DNA of 64,000 nucleotides from Paenibacillus cellulositrophicus (GCF_009363095.1 NZ_CP045295.1:3467501-3531500), one strand, 5' to 3'. Counted from the stretch's first letter, positions 25,656-35,599 are shown. Notes: generated from the sequence alone by a model not told the origin. Numbers and translations are program-made.

Positions 25656-26570
25656 CTATTTCCGGGTCAGCTCCCGGATCAGCCGGAAAGCCGACCTGAA
25701 GCGCGGCCGTCTCAGATGCTCATGGACATAGCCGTAATGGGTCAGTTCCACGCCCGCATCCTTCAAGCCGTACGCAAAGTCGTCATCAAAGGGCAGCCGG
25801 AACTCCCACACCCGCTTCTCCCACTGCGGAATGTTGGCCAGCATCCACGCATCCTCCGCACCGGGATGAATGTAGGTCTCTGATACCCCTTCCGGCAGGG
25901 CGTACAGCTTGGCGATGATCGACCGTTTGAAGCGGTCATACGTTTCCCCTTCCACCAATCCGAAGGGATGGGACAGCAGATAATCGGGGATTGGCACCCC
26001 GAAGGTGTCCGCCAACGCCGCTGCTTTGGCTACTGGGCGTTCAATGCCGCTCAGCGAACGAAGGAGCGGGTCATCGGGGTGGATGTAGCGGAAAAAGCGG
26101 GAAGGCAGGCCCCAGCGTGAAATTTTCCAAAAGGTCTGGGGCAGCAGGCTGCGCCCCGTCTCCATGCCGTACAGGCTGCCCATGTGGTTGTCGACATGGC
26201 TGATTCGGATGCCGGCCTGCTTGACCCGTTCGTACTGGGCGTCGATCTCTTTCACGACGGCGCTCGTCTCTGCGCCCAGCTCAAATTCCCTGACCGTCCG
26301 GTACTGCTTGCCTTCAGCGTCATGCAGCGACGGGTGCCCGGTCAGACTGCTCCAGCGCAGGGCGTCGAACTCGCTCGTCAGGGTCAGGTGCAGCCCCACA
26401 TTAGGCTGCTGCCGGCGCGTGGCCCAGTCGGCCGCCTCTTCAAAACCGGGCGCCACCGCCATGATCGTCGCCGAGGAGACCTTGCCCTCCTCGAGCAGAT
26501 GCATGATGGCCCGGTTCATCGCCGGGCTCTGCCCGAAATCGTCACAGTTGATGATGAGCCTCTTGGCCAT
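25656..26570 (-). CDS. ChbG/HpnK (YdjC-like) carbohydrate deacetylase
   Basis: 304 residues. The metal-binding D-D-F motif is at the N-terminus (RLIINCDDFGQSPAMNRAI), with the next ligands in GLHLTLTSE and HVDNHMGSLYG and a late segment ETYIHPGAED. Members remove N-acetyl groups from chitooligosaccharides or act in hopanoid biosynthesis. It overlaps the end of the upstream sugar-transporter gene by 29 bases, so the two form an operon, consistent with import and deacetylation of an oligosaccharide (inference). GGAGAGG precedes the ATG. Confidence 0.88.
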   Translation of the reverse strand: MAKRLIINCDDFGQSPAMNRAIMHLLEEGKVSSATIMAVAPGFEEAADWATRRQQPNVGLHLTLTSEFDALRWSSLTGHPSLHDAEGKQYRTVREFELGAETSAVVKEIDAQYERVKQAGIRISHVDNHMGSLYGMETGRSLLPQTFWKISRWGLPSRFFRYIHPDDPLLRSLSGIERPVAKAAALADTFGVPIPDYLLSHPFGLVEGETYDRFKRSIIAKLYALPEGVSETYIHPGAEDAWMLANIPQWEKRVWEFRLPFDDDFAYGLKDAGVELTHYGYVHEHLRRPRFRSAFRLIRELTRK

Positions 26571-27862
26571 GCTTCACCTCTCCTTTCCCCGTCATATGAA
26601 AATCAAACCGGGCCATAAAGGATATCACAACCGATATGACCAATAAGCATAACGGCACGACACTGATCAGGTAACGAAACGTCGCTTCCGGATTCGATCC
26701 CGGATTGTCACCGCTTTCATAACCAAAGATCAGGCCGACCACGTAAAAAGCCAGCGCCGAAATCAGCCCGCTTGACCGGGTAATGAACCCGCTGACTGCC
26801 GTATAAATGCCCTCGCGCCGCCGTCCGGTCCGCTCCGCATCCTCGTCGATAATACGTCCGCTGACCATCGCCGGCGTGACGAGGAAACCGGCCAAACCAA
26901 AACCGACCGCAATGCCGGCCGCCACGCCGCTCACCAGGTTGTAACCGAACCAGAGCGGAATGACCGACAGACCGTACAAGATCAGCGACAGCCGCCAGGC
27001 TTTCGCCGTCCATCCGCCGGACGATCCAGTACCATACGCCCACGAGTGGAATGACGGACACAAACACGGCCGCCAGCAGAATCGACACCTGGCCCTCCGA
27101 AATCCGCAGCACGTATTTGGCGTAGAACGGGATCATGGAGCTGACCAGTCCGTTCACGGTCTGGGCAAACGAGTTGGAAATGTTGAAGACCCAAAACTTC
27201 TTGTTGCTCAGTGTTTCCTTAAAGGCGGCTGCCAGCTTCATCGGCTCCGGCCTGCCAGGGTCTCGCTGCTCCCGCACGCTAAGCATGCAGATGAGCATGC
27301 AGATGCCGAACACGAAAGCATACACGATCGCCATGTTGGAGAAGTTGATCGCCGCGTAAATGATAGGCGTCAGGGCAGTGGCGATGAGAAGAGCCAGCAC
27401 CTGATAGCCCTGCTGGATGGCGGAGGCTTTGGCCCGGATCCGGTCGCCGCGGAACAGCTCGGGAAACAGCGCCCCGTAGTTGACCCACAGAACGGTCGCC
27501 ACCGCCTCATACAGCACCAGCGTCACCAGAAACCAGGTGAACAGCCCGTTTTGCGATAATCCTCCCGGCGGGGAGAAGACCAACACGAAGGTAAGCATAA
27601 ACAGCGGAATGGAGGCAAACACCCACGGCCTGCGCCGGCCGTAGCGCGTCTCGGTCCGGTCCGACCAATAGCCGAACAGCGGATTGTTCACCGCATCCCA
27701 GATCAGGAAAATGGTTCTGGCGAGCGTGGCGAGCCCGACGCCGAGTCCCAGCTTTTCCACGTAAAAATAGCTGTAAAACGAACTGAATGCCTGACTCGGA
27801 ACCATCATCGCAAACATCCCCAGCGCAAAGGCGTACGGCGAATTTACCCATCGGCGCGCCAT
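26542..27862 (-). pseudogene. GPH-type (MFS_2) sugar:cation symporter, frameshifted
   Basis: Two frames together make a complete glycoside-pentoside-hexuronide type symporter of about 440 residues with twelve helices. The N-terminal part (27862 to about 27008; NPLFGYWSDRTETRYGRRRP is the typical loop motif) and the C-terminal part (about 27006 to 26542; SVIPLWFGYNLVSGVAAGIA) are offset by one base. Removing one G at about 27007 joins IVRRMDG to KAWRLSLILYG smoothly. The cause is a recent single-base insertion or a sequencing error; no slippery heptamer is visible. GGGGAGG precedes the start. It is in an operon with the ChbG-like deacetylase. Confidence 0.8.
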
Positions 27863-28103
27863 GTGTATTCCTCCCCTACGAGAATAGGCTTCTTGGCCTA
27901 AGGCCTTACTGAAATACTATTCAACAAATGGATGATTTTACCTTTGTGATTCAGCGAAAAACCATTTTTTAACCAACCCTCCGGATGTTAAAGCGTTCTA
28001 TATCATAAGCTATAATTTGGATCAGCAGGTCATCCTAAGCTTTGTCGCCATGCAGTTCACCTATGACAAGCAAAAAGACAATTATCTACCAGGAGGGATA
28101 CCA

Positions 28104-28388
28104 ATGGCATTGGTCGTCGGAGCGATCATCGTACTCGCTGCGTTAAGCTTAGCCTTTGAGCTCAGCAGGGGGAAATCGGCGAAAAGAAAATACATGGTGT
28201 GGGGAATCACGACGATGCTGCCGATCGCATTTGTATTTTCGTGGCTCGTTGCGTTGATATACGGGGACTGGATCGCCCATGACGGGTTCGCTGCCATCGG
28301 CCTCATGATGCTCCTGATTCCGCTGTTCTTTTTGACCGGGGTGATTCTTTTGCTGGTCGGTCTCTTTACGAAGGAGAAGCTAAGCTAG
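28104..28388 (+). CDS. Small three-helix membrane protein, unknown function
   Basis: 94 residues with helices at about 2-20, 33-52 and 66-86 and a Lys/Arg-rich first loop (SRGKSAKRKY). The ATG at 28104 was chosen because AGGAGGG lies seven bases before it; an upstream in-frame start at 28017 would add a charged extension. There are no conserved motifs I recognise. It stands alone between the sugar-transport operon and the convergent ABC operon. Confidence 0.7.
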   Translation: MALVVGAIIVLAALSLAFELSRGKSAKRKYMVWGITTMLPIAFVFSWLVALIYGDWIAHDGFAAIGLMMLLIPLFFLTGVILLLVGLFTKEKLS

Positions 28389-28461
28389 ATAACAAGCTGT
28401 GATCCTTCCTCATTCGGATACATTCGCAATAAGTACAATTGCCAAGACATCCCGTACTAAA

Positions 28462-28498
28462 ACAAAAATACTCCGGCTCTACGTGGTAGAGTCGGAGT
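28462..28498 (-). terminator. Intrinsic terminator of the ABC/DUF1854 operon
   Basis: ACTCCGGCTCTAC (28470-28482) pairs with GTAGAGTCGGAGT (28486-28498) with one G-T pair; the minus strand then reads TATTTTTGTTTT. Confidence 0.85.
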
Positions 28499-28567
28499 GC
28501 GATGAACAACTATACATTTTCTACAAACATCAATCTCGGCCACCCAGCGCAGCCATCCCCCGCCGGT

Positions 28568-30775
28568 CTACCCCACCGCCTCGGCCTTCTTGGACATGTT
28601 GCGCTGCGCGGTGATGAGGTTGTAGTAGATCCCTCTTTTAGCCACAAGCTCGGCGTGCGTGCCGATTTCGGCAATCTCGCCCTTGTCGAGGACGATCAGC
28701 CGGTCGGCATGCCGCAGCGTAGACAGGCGATGCGCGATCGCCAGCGTCGTCCGGTTGCGCGTGACCCGCTGCAGCGCCTCCTGGATGGCGCTCTCCGTAT
28801 CGATATCGAGCGAGGCCGTCGCCTCGTCGAGGATCAGGATCCGCGGGTCGTTCAGCACCGCCCGGGCAATCGCCAGCCGCTGCCTCTCTCCGCCGGACAG
28901 GTTGCCGCCGTTCTCCTCCAGGCGTGTATCATAGCCGTCCGGCAGGCGCAGGATAAAATCATGCGCATTGGCGATCCTCGCCGCCTCAAGCACTTCCTCG
29001 TACGTCGCTTCCGGCTTCGAGTACCGGATATTGTCCAGGATCGTGCCGCTGAACAGAAATGTCTCCTGCAGCACGACGCCGATCTGCGAGCGCAGATGCG
29101 CCTGCTCGATCCGGCGGATGTCCACTCCGTCGATGAGGATCTCGCCTTCATTTACGTCATAGAACCGGGAGACGAGGTTGATCAGCGTCGACTTCCCTGA
29201 CCCGGAATGTCCAACCAGACCGATCATTTCCCCCGGCTTGATCTCCACATTAATTTCTTTCAGCACCGGCTCATACGATTTGTAGCCGAATATCACATTC
29301 CGGAACGTAATCGTTCCCTGAATCGAATGCTTGACGGACGCCTCGGAATCCATCACTTCCGGCTGCTCATCGATCACCGAGAAGATGCGGTCCACTGAAA
29401 TAATGGCATTGGACAGCCATCTCGGCATAAACATCAGCCACGCGATCGGACCGTATATCATCCCGGCGTAGCCGCTGAATTGCACCAGCTCCCCAAGGGA
29501 CATCTGCTTGCCGAGAATCATATTGCACCCGATGAGGAGCACGAGATACTGCCCCATTTGGATTAAATAGTTCGAGATCGGCGACAGGATACTGAATACT
29601 TTCTCGGTCTGGATAGTCGCCGCAGCAAACTCGGCATTGTACTGTTTGAACCGCTTCACCTCGCGCTCCTCCTTGCCGAACGCCTTGACGACGCGGATCC
29701 CGCTTAGCACGTCATGCAGGAAGGAGTTCGCCTTGTCGTACACCCTCCACTGCTTGCGGAACAGCTTCCACAGCACGCCTTTCCAAATATACCGCTGGAT
29801 GTAGGCGACGAGCGGCGCCGGCAGCAGCACAACGCAAGCCAGGCGCCAATCGGCTGAGAAGAGCAGCACGCTCGCGGACACGAGAATAATGAGCTGAAAG
29901 ACAGCCGTCGTAAATAGCTCCTGAACCAGATTGCGGATCCGGTCCGTATCCGAGGTGACCCGGTTCATGATGTCCCCGGCCCGCTGCGTGGTCAGAAATC
30001 CGAGGGACAAGCTCTGAATCCGCTCATAGACCAGCTTGCGCAAGTCGGCCGCGATTTGCGAGCTGACCCCCGCCATGATCCGCCCTTTGATGATCCCGAG
30101 CCCCTCTCCGCCGACAAGGACGAAGAGCAGGCCGAGAATGGCCCAGATGAACACGGGAACGCTCGGTGATTGGCCGGGAGGGGGCTGCAGCGAGGAATTC
30201 ACCAGCAGCTTTTGAAAGTAAGGGCCGGCCATCGATATGGCGGATGCAGCTAATGTCACTGCAAGCCCGATCGCGAAGGTTTTTTTGTGATTCATCGCCA
30301 CCGAGACCAGCCGCTTGAAAGCAGCTGCCTTGTTCATGCACTTCGGGCACACCCTCGTTCCGGGAATGAGCGAACCGCCGCAGCTGGCGCAGACGGGCTC
30401 CTCTTCATCGTTGTAAATGCGGATTGTCCGCTGCCTGGACATATCGTTTAGAATTTGGGCGATATAACCGTACCTTGCTGCGTGCTTCATGGACAGCCTC
30501 GTAAGAATAAATTTGGTGCCGGCCTCGTCCCCTTCCAGCACGGCGCTACCGATCAGCGGCACCACCTTGTATTCCTTCGCGTCAGTAATCAGACGGCTGT
30601 CGACCACACGGCCCTCCAGCAGCAGGGCCCATTTCTGCTCTCCAATTACGAAATAACCTTCCGTCCGCTGCCCGCCCAGCGTCAAATCGACAGGCACGCA
30701 GTAACGGATATGCTCCCCCACAGCCTGCGAGACGGCCTCCAGCTCGCGCTCCGGCAGTGTAAAATTAAGGTTCAT
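28568..30775 (-). CDS. ABC exporter with N-terminal zinc ribbon (second of pair)
   Basis: 735 residues. Residues 1-120 are a domain of unknown type; a four-Cys zinc ribbon follows (C129, C132, C143, C146; CASCGGSLIPGTRVCPKC). A six-helix type IV exporter membrane domain lies at about 160-460. The nucleotide-binding domain has Walker A GLVGHSGSGKST, signature LSGGERQRLAIAR and Walker B RILILDEATASLD. The same ribbon-plus-exporter design occurs in the first gene of the operon, suggesting a heterodimer. I recall this type of ABC protein with DUF1854 partners near cyanophycin genes, but none are here. GGAGG precedes the start. Confidence 0.9.
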   Translation of the reverse strand: MNLNFTLPERELEAVSQAVGEHIRYCVPVDLTLGGQRTEGYFVIGEQKWALLLEGRVVDSRLITDAKEYKVVPLIGSAVLEGDEAGTKFILTRLSMKHAARYGYIAQILNDMSRQRTIRIYNDEEEPVCASCGGSLIPGTRVCPKCMNKAAAFKRLVSVAMNHKKTFAIGLAVTLAASAISMAGPYFQKLLVNSSLQPPPGQSPSVPVFIWAILGLLFVLVGGEGLGIIKGRIMAGVSSQIAADLRKLVYERIQSLSLGFLTTQRAGDIMNRVTSDTDRIRNLVQELFTTAVFQLIILVSASVLLFSADWRLACVVLLPAPLVAYIQRYIWKGVLWKLFRKQWRVYDKANSFLHDVLSGIRVVKAFGKEEREVKRFKQYNAEFAAATIQTEKVFSILSPISNYLIQMGQYLVLLIGCNMILGKQMSLGELVQFSGYAGMIYGPIAWLMFMPRWLSNAIISVDRIFSVIDEQPEVMDSEASVKHSIQGTITFRNVIFGYKSYEPVLKEINVEIKPGEMIGLVGHSGSGKSTLINLVSRFYDVNEGEILIDGVDIRRIEQAHLRSQIGVVLQETFLFSGTILDNIRYSKPEATYEEVLEAARIANAHDFILRLPDGYDTRLEENGGNLSGGERQRLAIARAVLNDPRILILDEATASLDIDTESAIQEALQRVTRNRTTLAIAHRLSTLRHADRLIVLDKGEIAEIGTHAELVAKRGIYYNLITAQRNMSKKAEAVG

Positions 30776-30816
30776 GAATACCTCCGTCCTTGTATCGACA
30801 GGCGTCGAAGTTCAAC

Positions 30817-31380
30817 CTACATGCATACCTCAACCATCTTGTATTCCTTGTCGCTCAGTCGGTCCAGATGCGGGATGATAAACCGGTTGCCGTCCACATC
30901 CACGATCAGCAGCCGGCTTGCGGTCATCAGCTTGACGCTCCCGCCGCCGCCGCGAACCGTAAAGCGGCAGTACCCCGATGTGGTTTCCGCATCCCAATAC
31001 GAATATCCGAACTCCTCTTTGACGGAGAGAACCTTCGAGATTTCAGGGGCAAAATACCGCAGCTCCACCTGCTCCTCCAGCATCCGCTGCGTTTCCTCCG
31101 GGAACTCGTCCAGGGAGCGAATCATCCCGATCTCCTCATTCTCGACGGTTCGAATCGATAGATAGATCCGCTTATTCGTATGCGGAAAAGAGCAGTGCAC
31201 GTACACTCCGACGTGCTCCTTGCCCCCCGCCTTCACGTTCAGCATATGGCCTTCCGTCAGGGTAAACTCCGTATCGTCCGGGGACAAATAGCGGATTTGC
31301 GCCGCCTCCGCGAGGCCAGGGCTGCTCCCGCCGTCCTCGGGCCTTAGAATCTCGCTAACACTTACATCCTTAAGCGTCAT
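30817..31380 (-). CDS. DUF1854 family protein
   Basis: 187 residues, no signal peptide. The recognisable DUF1854 features are the central GMIRSLDEFPEETQRMLEEQ and a C-terminal SRLLIVDVDGNRFIIPHLDRLS. It is placed between two zinc-ribbon ABC exporters, overlapping the first by four bases (ATGA) and preceding the second by 41. The function is unknown; it probably acts with the transporter pair as a regulatory or substrate-handling subunit (inference from gene order). The ribosome site is GAGGTG at the end of the upstream gene. Confidence 0.8.
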   Translation of the reverse strand: MTLKDVSVSEILRPEDGGSSPGLAEAAQIRYLSPDDTEFTLTEGHMLNVKAGGKEHVGVYVHCSFPHTNKRIYLSIRTVENEEIGMIRSLDEFPEETQRMLEEQVELRYFAPEISKVLSVKEEFGYSYWDAETTSGYCRFTVRGGGGSVKLMTASRLLIVDVDGNRFIIPHLDRLSDKEYKMVEVCM

Positions 31381-33671
31381 GCCGTAATCACCTCATTCAT
31401 CTTCAGCGCCTCGTCATGCTTTTTGACCAGGTCGTAGTAAGCCCCTTCCTTCACCAGCAGCTGTTCATGCGTCCCTTCCTCCACAATCTTGCCTTGCTCC
31501 AGCACAACTAGATAGTCGGCGTTTCTTAGCGTGGACAAGCGGTGCGCAATCGCAATCGTCGTTCTTCCCTTGATCAGCGTATCGAGCGCCTCCTGGATTT
31601 GCAGCTCGGTCTTCGTATCGAGCGAGGCGGTAGCCTCATCCAGAATCAGTATTTTCGGATTGTGCAAAATGGCCCGGGCAATGCTGAGCCGCTGCTTCTC
31701 GCCCCCGGACAGGTTATGCCCCCCGGTCCCGACAATGGTATCGTAGCCGTCCGGCAGCTTCTCGATGAAGTCGTGTGCGCCGGCCACTTTGGCAGCGTGA
31801 ATCAGGTCGGCCAAGGTGCAGTCCGGATCGGCATAGGCGATATTTTCCGCGATGCTTCCGGACATGACATAGACGTCCTGGGATACGATGCCGATATGCG
31901 TCCGAAGGGACGCCATGGACACATCCTTGATCGGGATGCCGTCGATCCGGATCTCTCCTTCATTGACGTCATACAGCCTCGGAATCAGGTTAACCAGCGT
32001 CGATTTCCCGGCCCCCGAGTGCCCGACGACGCCGATCATTTGACCGGGCCTTGCATGCAGCGACACCCCTTTCAGGATCGCCTTGTTCGGCTCGTAGCCG
32101 AAGGTGACGTTCGATATGCGGATTTCGCCCTGCATTTCCGTAAGCTGCATCGCGTTTGGCTTTTCCACTACGTCGGGCACCGCATCATGGATTTCAAAAA
32201 TCCGCTGCGCCGCGGACATACAGTAGGACCACCAGTTCATAATATTGTTCATAAACTGGATCGGACCGTACAGCAGGAGCATGTAGTTCATGAAGGTCAT
32301 GACTTTACCGAACGTAAAATCCCCCTGCATGACCTTCCAGCCGCCAAAGGCCCAAATAAGAATGCCGCCGATTTGCGTCAGAATGTTCAATACGGGAAAC
32401 AAGGTTACGCCCATTTTGTTAAAAGACTGCTCCGCATCGGAAAAAGCCCCGCTGGCCCGCTGGAAACGGGCATTCTCCATCTGCTCCATCCCGAACGCCT
32501 TCACCACCCGCGTGCCGCGGATCGTGTCGCTGATGATGGCATTCATCGCGCTGACCCGCTTATGCCGCCTGATGGACAGCCTCCACAGTTTGGGAAATAC
32601 TTTGCGGACGAGCAGGAACACGAAGGGGAGAGGAAGCAGGCACAGCAGGGTCAGCTTCCAATCCATGATCAGCAGCACGGTGACGATTCCGATGATATTC
32701 ATGGCGTTGACCACGAAATACGAAATGCCGTCAACGAAAAAATACTGCAGTTCGGTCGCATCATTGTTGATGCGGGTCATCAGCTGCCCCGTCTGCTTCT
32801 TCTCAAAGAAGCTTAAGGAAAGCCTCTGCATGGCGTGAAACACGCTCGATTTCAGGTCAAAGGCGATATTCGCCGCCATCTTGGCGTTGATGACGCCGAA
32901 GATGACCCCAAACAACAGCGAGAGCGTCCGGAAAACGATAATAAGTGCGATGACTAGCCCGATTTGGCCTGCGAACGTGCCTTTGCCGCCCAGTGCCTGG
33001 TCGAACAGCAGGGTTCCCTGAAAATAAGGGATAACCAGCCCCGCCGCCGAGTTCAGCAGCATAAACAGCACGATCCAGAACATCGAGACTTTGTACTTGC
33101 CCGCAAAGGACAGCAGCCTGCCGAAGACGGCGTGCTTCTTCATGCATTTGGGGCAAACTTGGCGCCCCTCTTCGGGGTAGATCATGCCGCATTTCGGGCA
33201 TGTGGCCCGCTCCTGGTCGTCCCGCAGCTCTTCCGGACCGAGCTCTTCGCTTTTCTTCAGCTTCTCGAAAATTTTGGCCAGCCTGGCTGCGCTCCGCATG
33301 CCGCCATTCGTGAACGCGGCAACGGCCCTCTCCTCTGGTGCCTTGATGACGACCATGCCGGAGGCTACCAGATTGACGATGCTCAGCGATTCGATGTCCC
33401 GAATCTTCAGCGCTTCCAGTTCCCAGTGGGCCTCTTTTTCCGGAGAAAGCCCTTTCAACGGGGTGTTTGCCGCATACCCGCTGTATGTCTTCTCCCGCGC
33501 TGGCGCCTGGTCATGGGACAAGATCAAGAGCTCCTCACGGGTCAAAAGTACATACGTATCCCTGAACCCGTTCTCCAGGGCCCGGTCGCACAGCAGCCAG
33601 CAGAGCACGCTTTCACTTGCCACGCCGTGCTGCGCCAGTGCGTTCATGATTGCCTTTGGAAGTGTATCCAT
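31377..33671 (-). CDS. ABC exporter with N-terminal zinc ribbon (first of pair)
   Basis: 764 residues. Residues 1-145 form a domain of unknown type that includes VLLTREELLILSHD and a membrane-free beta region. A zinc ribbon follows (C158, C161, C173, C176; CPKCGMIYPEEGRQVCPKC). The exporter membrane domain occupies about 190-490. The ATPase has Walker A GVVGHSGAGKST, signature LSGGEKQRLSIAR and Walker B KILILDEATASLD. It is the first gene of a three-gene operon with DUF1854 and a second, homologous exporter. The likely complex is a heterodimeric exporter with cytoplasmic zinc-binding sensors; the substrate is unknown. GGAGG precedes the start. Confidence 0.9.
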   Translation of the reverse strand: MDTLPKAIMNALAQHGVASESVLCWLLCDRALENGFRDTYVLLTREELLILSHDQAPAREKTYSGYAANTPLKGLSPEKEAHWELEALKIRDIESLSIVNLVASGMVVIKAPEERAVAAFTNGGMRSAARLAKIFEKLKKSEELGPEELRDDQERATCPKCGMIYPEEGRQVCPKCMKKHAVFGRLLSFAGKYKVSMFWIVLFMLLNSAAGLVIPYFQGTLLFDQALGGKGTFAGQIGLVIALIIVFRTLSLLFGVIFGVINAKMAANIAFDLKSSVFHAMQRLSLSFFEKKQTGQLMTRINNDATELQYFFVDGISYFVVNAMNIIGIVTVLLIMDWKLTLLCLLPLPFVFLLVRKVFPKLWRLSIRRHKRVSAMNAIISDTIRGTRVVKAFGMEQMENARFQRASGAFSDAEQSFNKMGVTLFPVLNILTQIGGILIWAFGGWKVMQGDFTFGKVMTFMNYMLLLYGPIQFMNNIMNWWSYCMSAAQRIFEIHDAVPDVVEKPNAMQLTEMQGEIRISNVTFGYEPNKAILKGVSLHARPGQMIGVVGHSGAGKSTLVNLIPRLYDVNEGEIRIDGIPIKDVSMASLRTHIGIVSQDVYVMSGSIAENIAYADPDCTLADLIHAAKVAGAHDFIEKLPDGYDTIVGTGGHNLSGGEKQRLSIARAILHNPKILILDEATASLDTKTELQIQEALDTLIKGRTTIAIAHRLSTLRNADYLVVLEQGKIVEEGTHEQLLVKEGAYYDLVKKHDEALKMNEVITA

Positions 33672-33999
33672 GAGTCCTCCAAATTCTGTTGTCTTTTCAG
33701 TCGTCTTATTAGGTACGAAATATCATACACCGTTTGCCTCTCCCAAGAAAGGGAAAATTTACTTATCACAAAAATTTTACACACTGAACTTTGGGCAACA
33801 CCAGCTCCCATCGGTTTACACGATTGCTAAATTCCCCATACTAGCGGGAGTTTGCACCGGTTTTGATCCAGATCCTTTAGCGTAGGCCTATTGAGCACAT
33901 CCATTTCTAATAAGCTAAAAAGGCCCCCCTCCGCCGCGGCCCGGCAGGAAGGAAGCCTTTTTATCCTAATATATACTTATTCAGCCGCTATGCTGAATA
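33672..33999. other. Intergenic region between the ABC operon and fsa
   Basis: 328 bases. It holds the minus-strand promoter area of the ABC operon (TATGAT near 33725, no convincing -35) and the fsa terminator at 33917-33962. No gene is seen. Confidence 0.5.
33917..33962 (-). terminator. Terminator of zwf-gnd-fsa (bidirectional form)
   Basis: AAAAAGGC (33917-33924) pairs with GCCTTTTT (33955-33962) around a GC-rich inner stem; T runs occur on both strands. Confidence 0.75.
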
Positions 34000-34665
34000 T
34001 TACTTCGTTGCGTTTTTCCAGTCAGCAGCAAATTTCTCGATGCCTTGATCCGTCAGCGGGTGTTTTACCAGTTGAGCGATGACGCTGAATGGAACGGTAG
34101 CAATATGCGCACCGGCCAGCGCTACGCGGGTTACGTGGTCTGGATGGCGAACCGAAGCAGCGATGATTTGAGTGTCCAGGTTATGAACGCGGAACAGCTC
34201 AGCGATTTTGGAGACGAGCAGCACGCCGTCTTCCGAGATGTCGTCCAGGCGGCCCAGGAATGGGGATACGTACGTTGCGCCTGCGCGTGCAGCCAACAGA
34301 GCCTGGTTCACGGTAAAGATCAGGGTTACGTTCGTTTTTACGCCTTTTTTCGTCAGGTAACGGCAAGCTTCAAGACCAGCCAGCGTCATTGGCAGCTTGA
34401 TCGTGATGTTTTTGTCTCCGCCGTTGATTTTGATCAGTTCATCGGCTTGTGCGATCATATCTTCCGCAGTTTCCGCATCCGGGGTTACTTCTGCCGATAC
34501 GGATTCCACTTCAGGAACAGCCTTCAAAATTTCTTCGATGCGGTCTTCGAACTTCACGCCTTCTTTGGCAACCAGAGAAGGGTTTGTCGTCACGCCGGAA
34601 AGAACGCCGATTTTATATGCTTTTTTAATGTCGTCCAGGTTTGCAGTGTCGATGAAAAATTTCAT
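34000..34665 (-). CDS. fsa: Transaldolase / fructose-6-phosphate aldolase family
   Basis: 221 residues, the short class of transaldolase. Starts [20 protein letters not shown]; the NPSLVAKEG segment and Schiff-base Lys90 in NITIKLPMT are clear. It also has [20 protein letters not shown] and the C-terminal DAT-like region [11 protein letters not shown]. subtilis YwjH is the close relative. It either transfers dihydroxyacetone units (non-oxidative pentose phosphate) or cleaves fructose-6-P. It is last in zwf-gnd-fsa, 40 bases after gnd, which supports the transaldolase role. GGAGG precedes the start. Confidence 0.92.
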   Translation of the reverse strand: MKFFIDTANLDDIKKAYKIGVLSGVTTNPSLVAKEGVKFEDRIEEILKAVPEVESVSAEVTPDAETAEDMIAQADELIKINGGDKNITIKLPMTLAGLEACRYLTKKGVKTNVTLIFTVNQALLAARAGATYVSPFLGRLDDISEDGVLLVSKIAELFRVHNLDTQIIAASVRHPDHVTRVALAGAHIATVPFSVIAQLVKHPLTDQGIEKFAADWKNATK

Positions 34666-34705
34666 GATTTCACAACCTCCACTTATTTTTTGTATTTATT
34701 TAAGA

Positions 34706-35599
34706 TTAGTTCTTAACTACAGCATGGCCGCCAAACTCGTTACGCAGCGCGGCAACTACTTTACCTGTGAACGTATCGTTCTCCAGGGAACGGTAACGCA
34801 TCAGCAGGGACAGAGCGATAACCGGTGTAGCGGTCTGCAGGTCAAGAGCGGTTTCCACAGTCCATTTACCTTCGCCGGAAGATTGCATAATTCCTTTAAT
34901 TTCGTCCAAGTTCGCGTCTTTGGCAAAGGCCTTTTCCGTCAATTCCATCAGCCAGGAACGGATAACGGAGCCGTTGTTCCATACGCGGGCCACTTTTTCG
35001 TAGTCAAAATCGAAATCACTCTTCTCCAATACTTCAAAGCCTTCGCCGATAGCAGCCATAAAGCCGTATTCGACGCCGTTATGGACCATTTTCAGGAAGT
35101 GGCCGCTGCCGGATTTGCCGGCATACAGATAGCCGTTCTCTACAGCGGTGTCCTTGAAGATCGGTTCAACGATGTCCCATGCTTCCTGATCTCCGCCGAC
35201 CATGTAGCAAGCGCCATTACGAGCGCCTTCCATACCGCCGGAAGTACCTACGTCGAGGTAGCTTACGCCGAATTCCTTCATTTGATTGTATCTTTCAATC
35301 GACTCTTTGTAGTGCGAGTTGCCGGCTTCGATCACGATGTCGCCTTTGGACAACAGTGGTTTCAGCTCGTCAAGGACCGAGTCTACAACGGAGTGAGGCA
35401 CCATGATCCACACGATTCTTGGCGTTTCCAGCTTGGACACAAGCTCTTTGATGCTTGCAGCGCCTTCGGCGCCTTTGTTCTTCATGTCTTCAACAGCGGC
35501 TGTGTTCAAATCGAATGCAACGACGCTGTGGTTATGATCCATCAAATTTTGTCCCAAATTCAAACCCATTTTGCCTAATCCAATCAATCCGACTTTCAT
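34706..35599 (-). CDS. gnd: 6-phosphogluconate dehydrogenase, decarboxylating (short form)
   Basis: 297 residues from the ATG at 35599 (GGAGGG upstream). This is the short class of decarboxylating 6PGDH (B. subtilis YqeC type, about 300 residues versus 470 for the long form). The Rossmann motif is GLIGLGKMGLNLGQ, the substrate-binding region has YLDVGTSGGMEGARNGAC, and the catalytic motif is GHFLKMVHNGVEYG. It converts 6-phosphogluconate to ribulose-5-P, CO2 and NAD(P)H. It lies between zwf and fsa, forming an oxidative-to-nonoxidative pentose phosphate unit. Confidence 0.92.
   Translation of the reverse strand: MKVGLIGLGKMGLNLGQNLMDHNHSVVAFDLNTAAVEDMKNKGAEGAASIKELVSKLETPRIVWIMVPHSVVDSVLDELKPLLSKGDIVIEAGNSHYKESIERYNQMKEFGVSYLDVGTSGGMEGARNGACYMVGGDQEAWDIVEPIFKDTAVENGYLYAGKSGSGHFLKMVHNGVEYGFMAAIGEGFEVLEKSDFDFDYEKVARVWNNGSVIRSWLMELTEKAFAKDANLDEIKGIMQSSGEGKWTVETALDLQTATPVIALSLLMRYRSLENDTFTGKVVAALRNEFGGHAVVKN

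Noticed and set aside
26990..27020. Programmed frameshift in the GPH symporter
   Set aside because: No slippery heptamer, Shine-Dalgarno stimulator or downstream pseudoknot is visible; a mutation or error is simpler.
31542..32816. 424-codon plus-strand frame opposite the ABC exporter ATPase
   Set aside because: Antisense of a gene with intact Walker and signature motifs; no start signal.
28568..33671. Cyanophycin synthesis locus
   Set aside because: DUF1854 and the zinc-ribbon ABC pair suggest it, but no cyanophycin synthetase or cyanophycinase is in the window.
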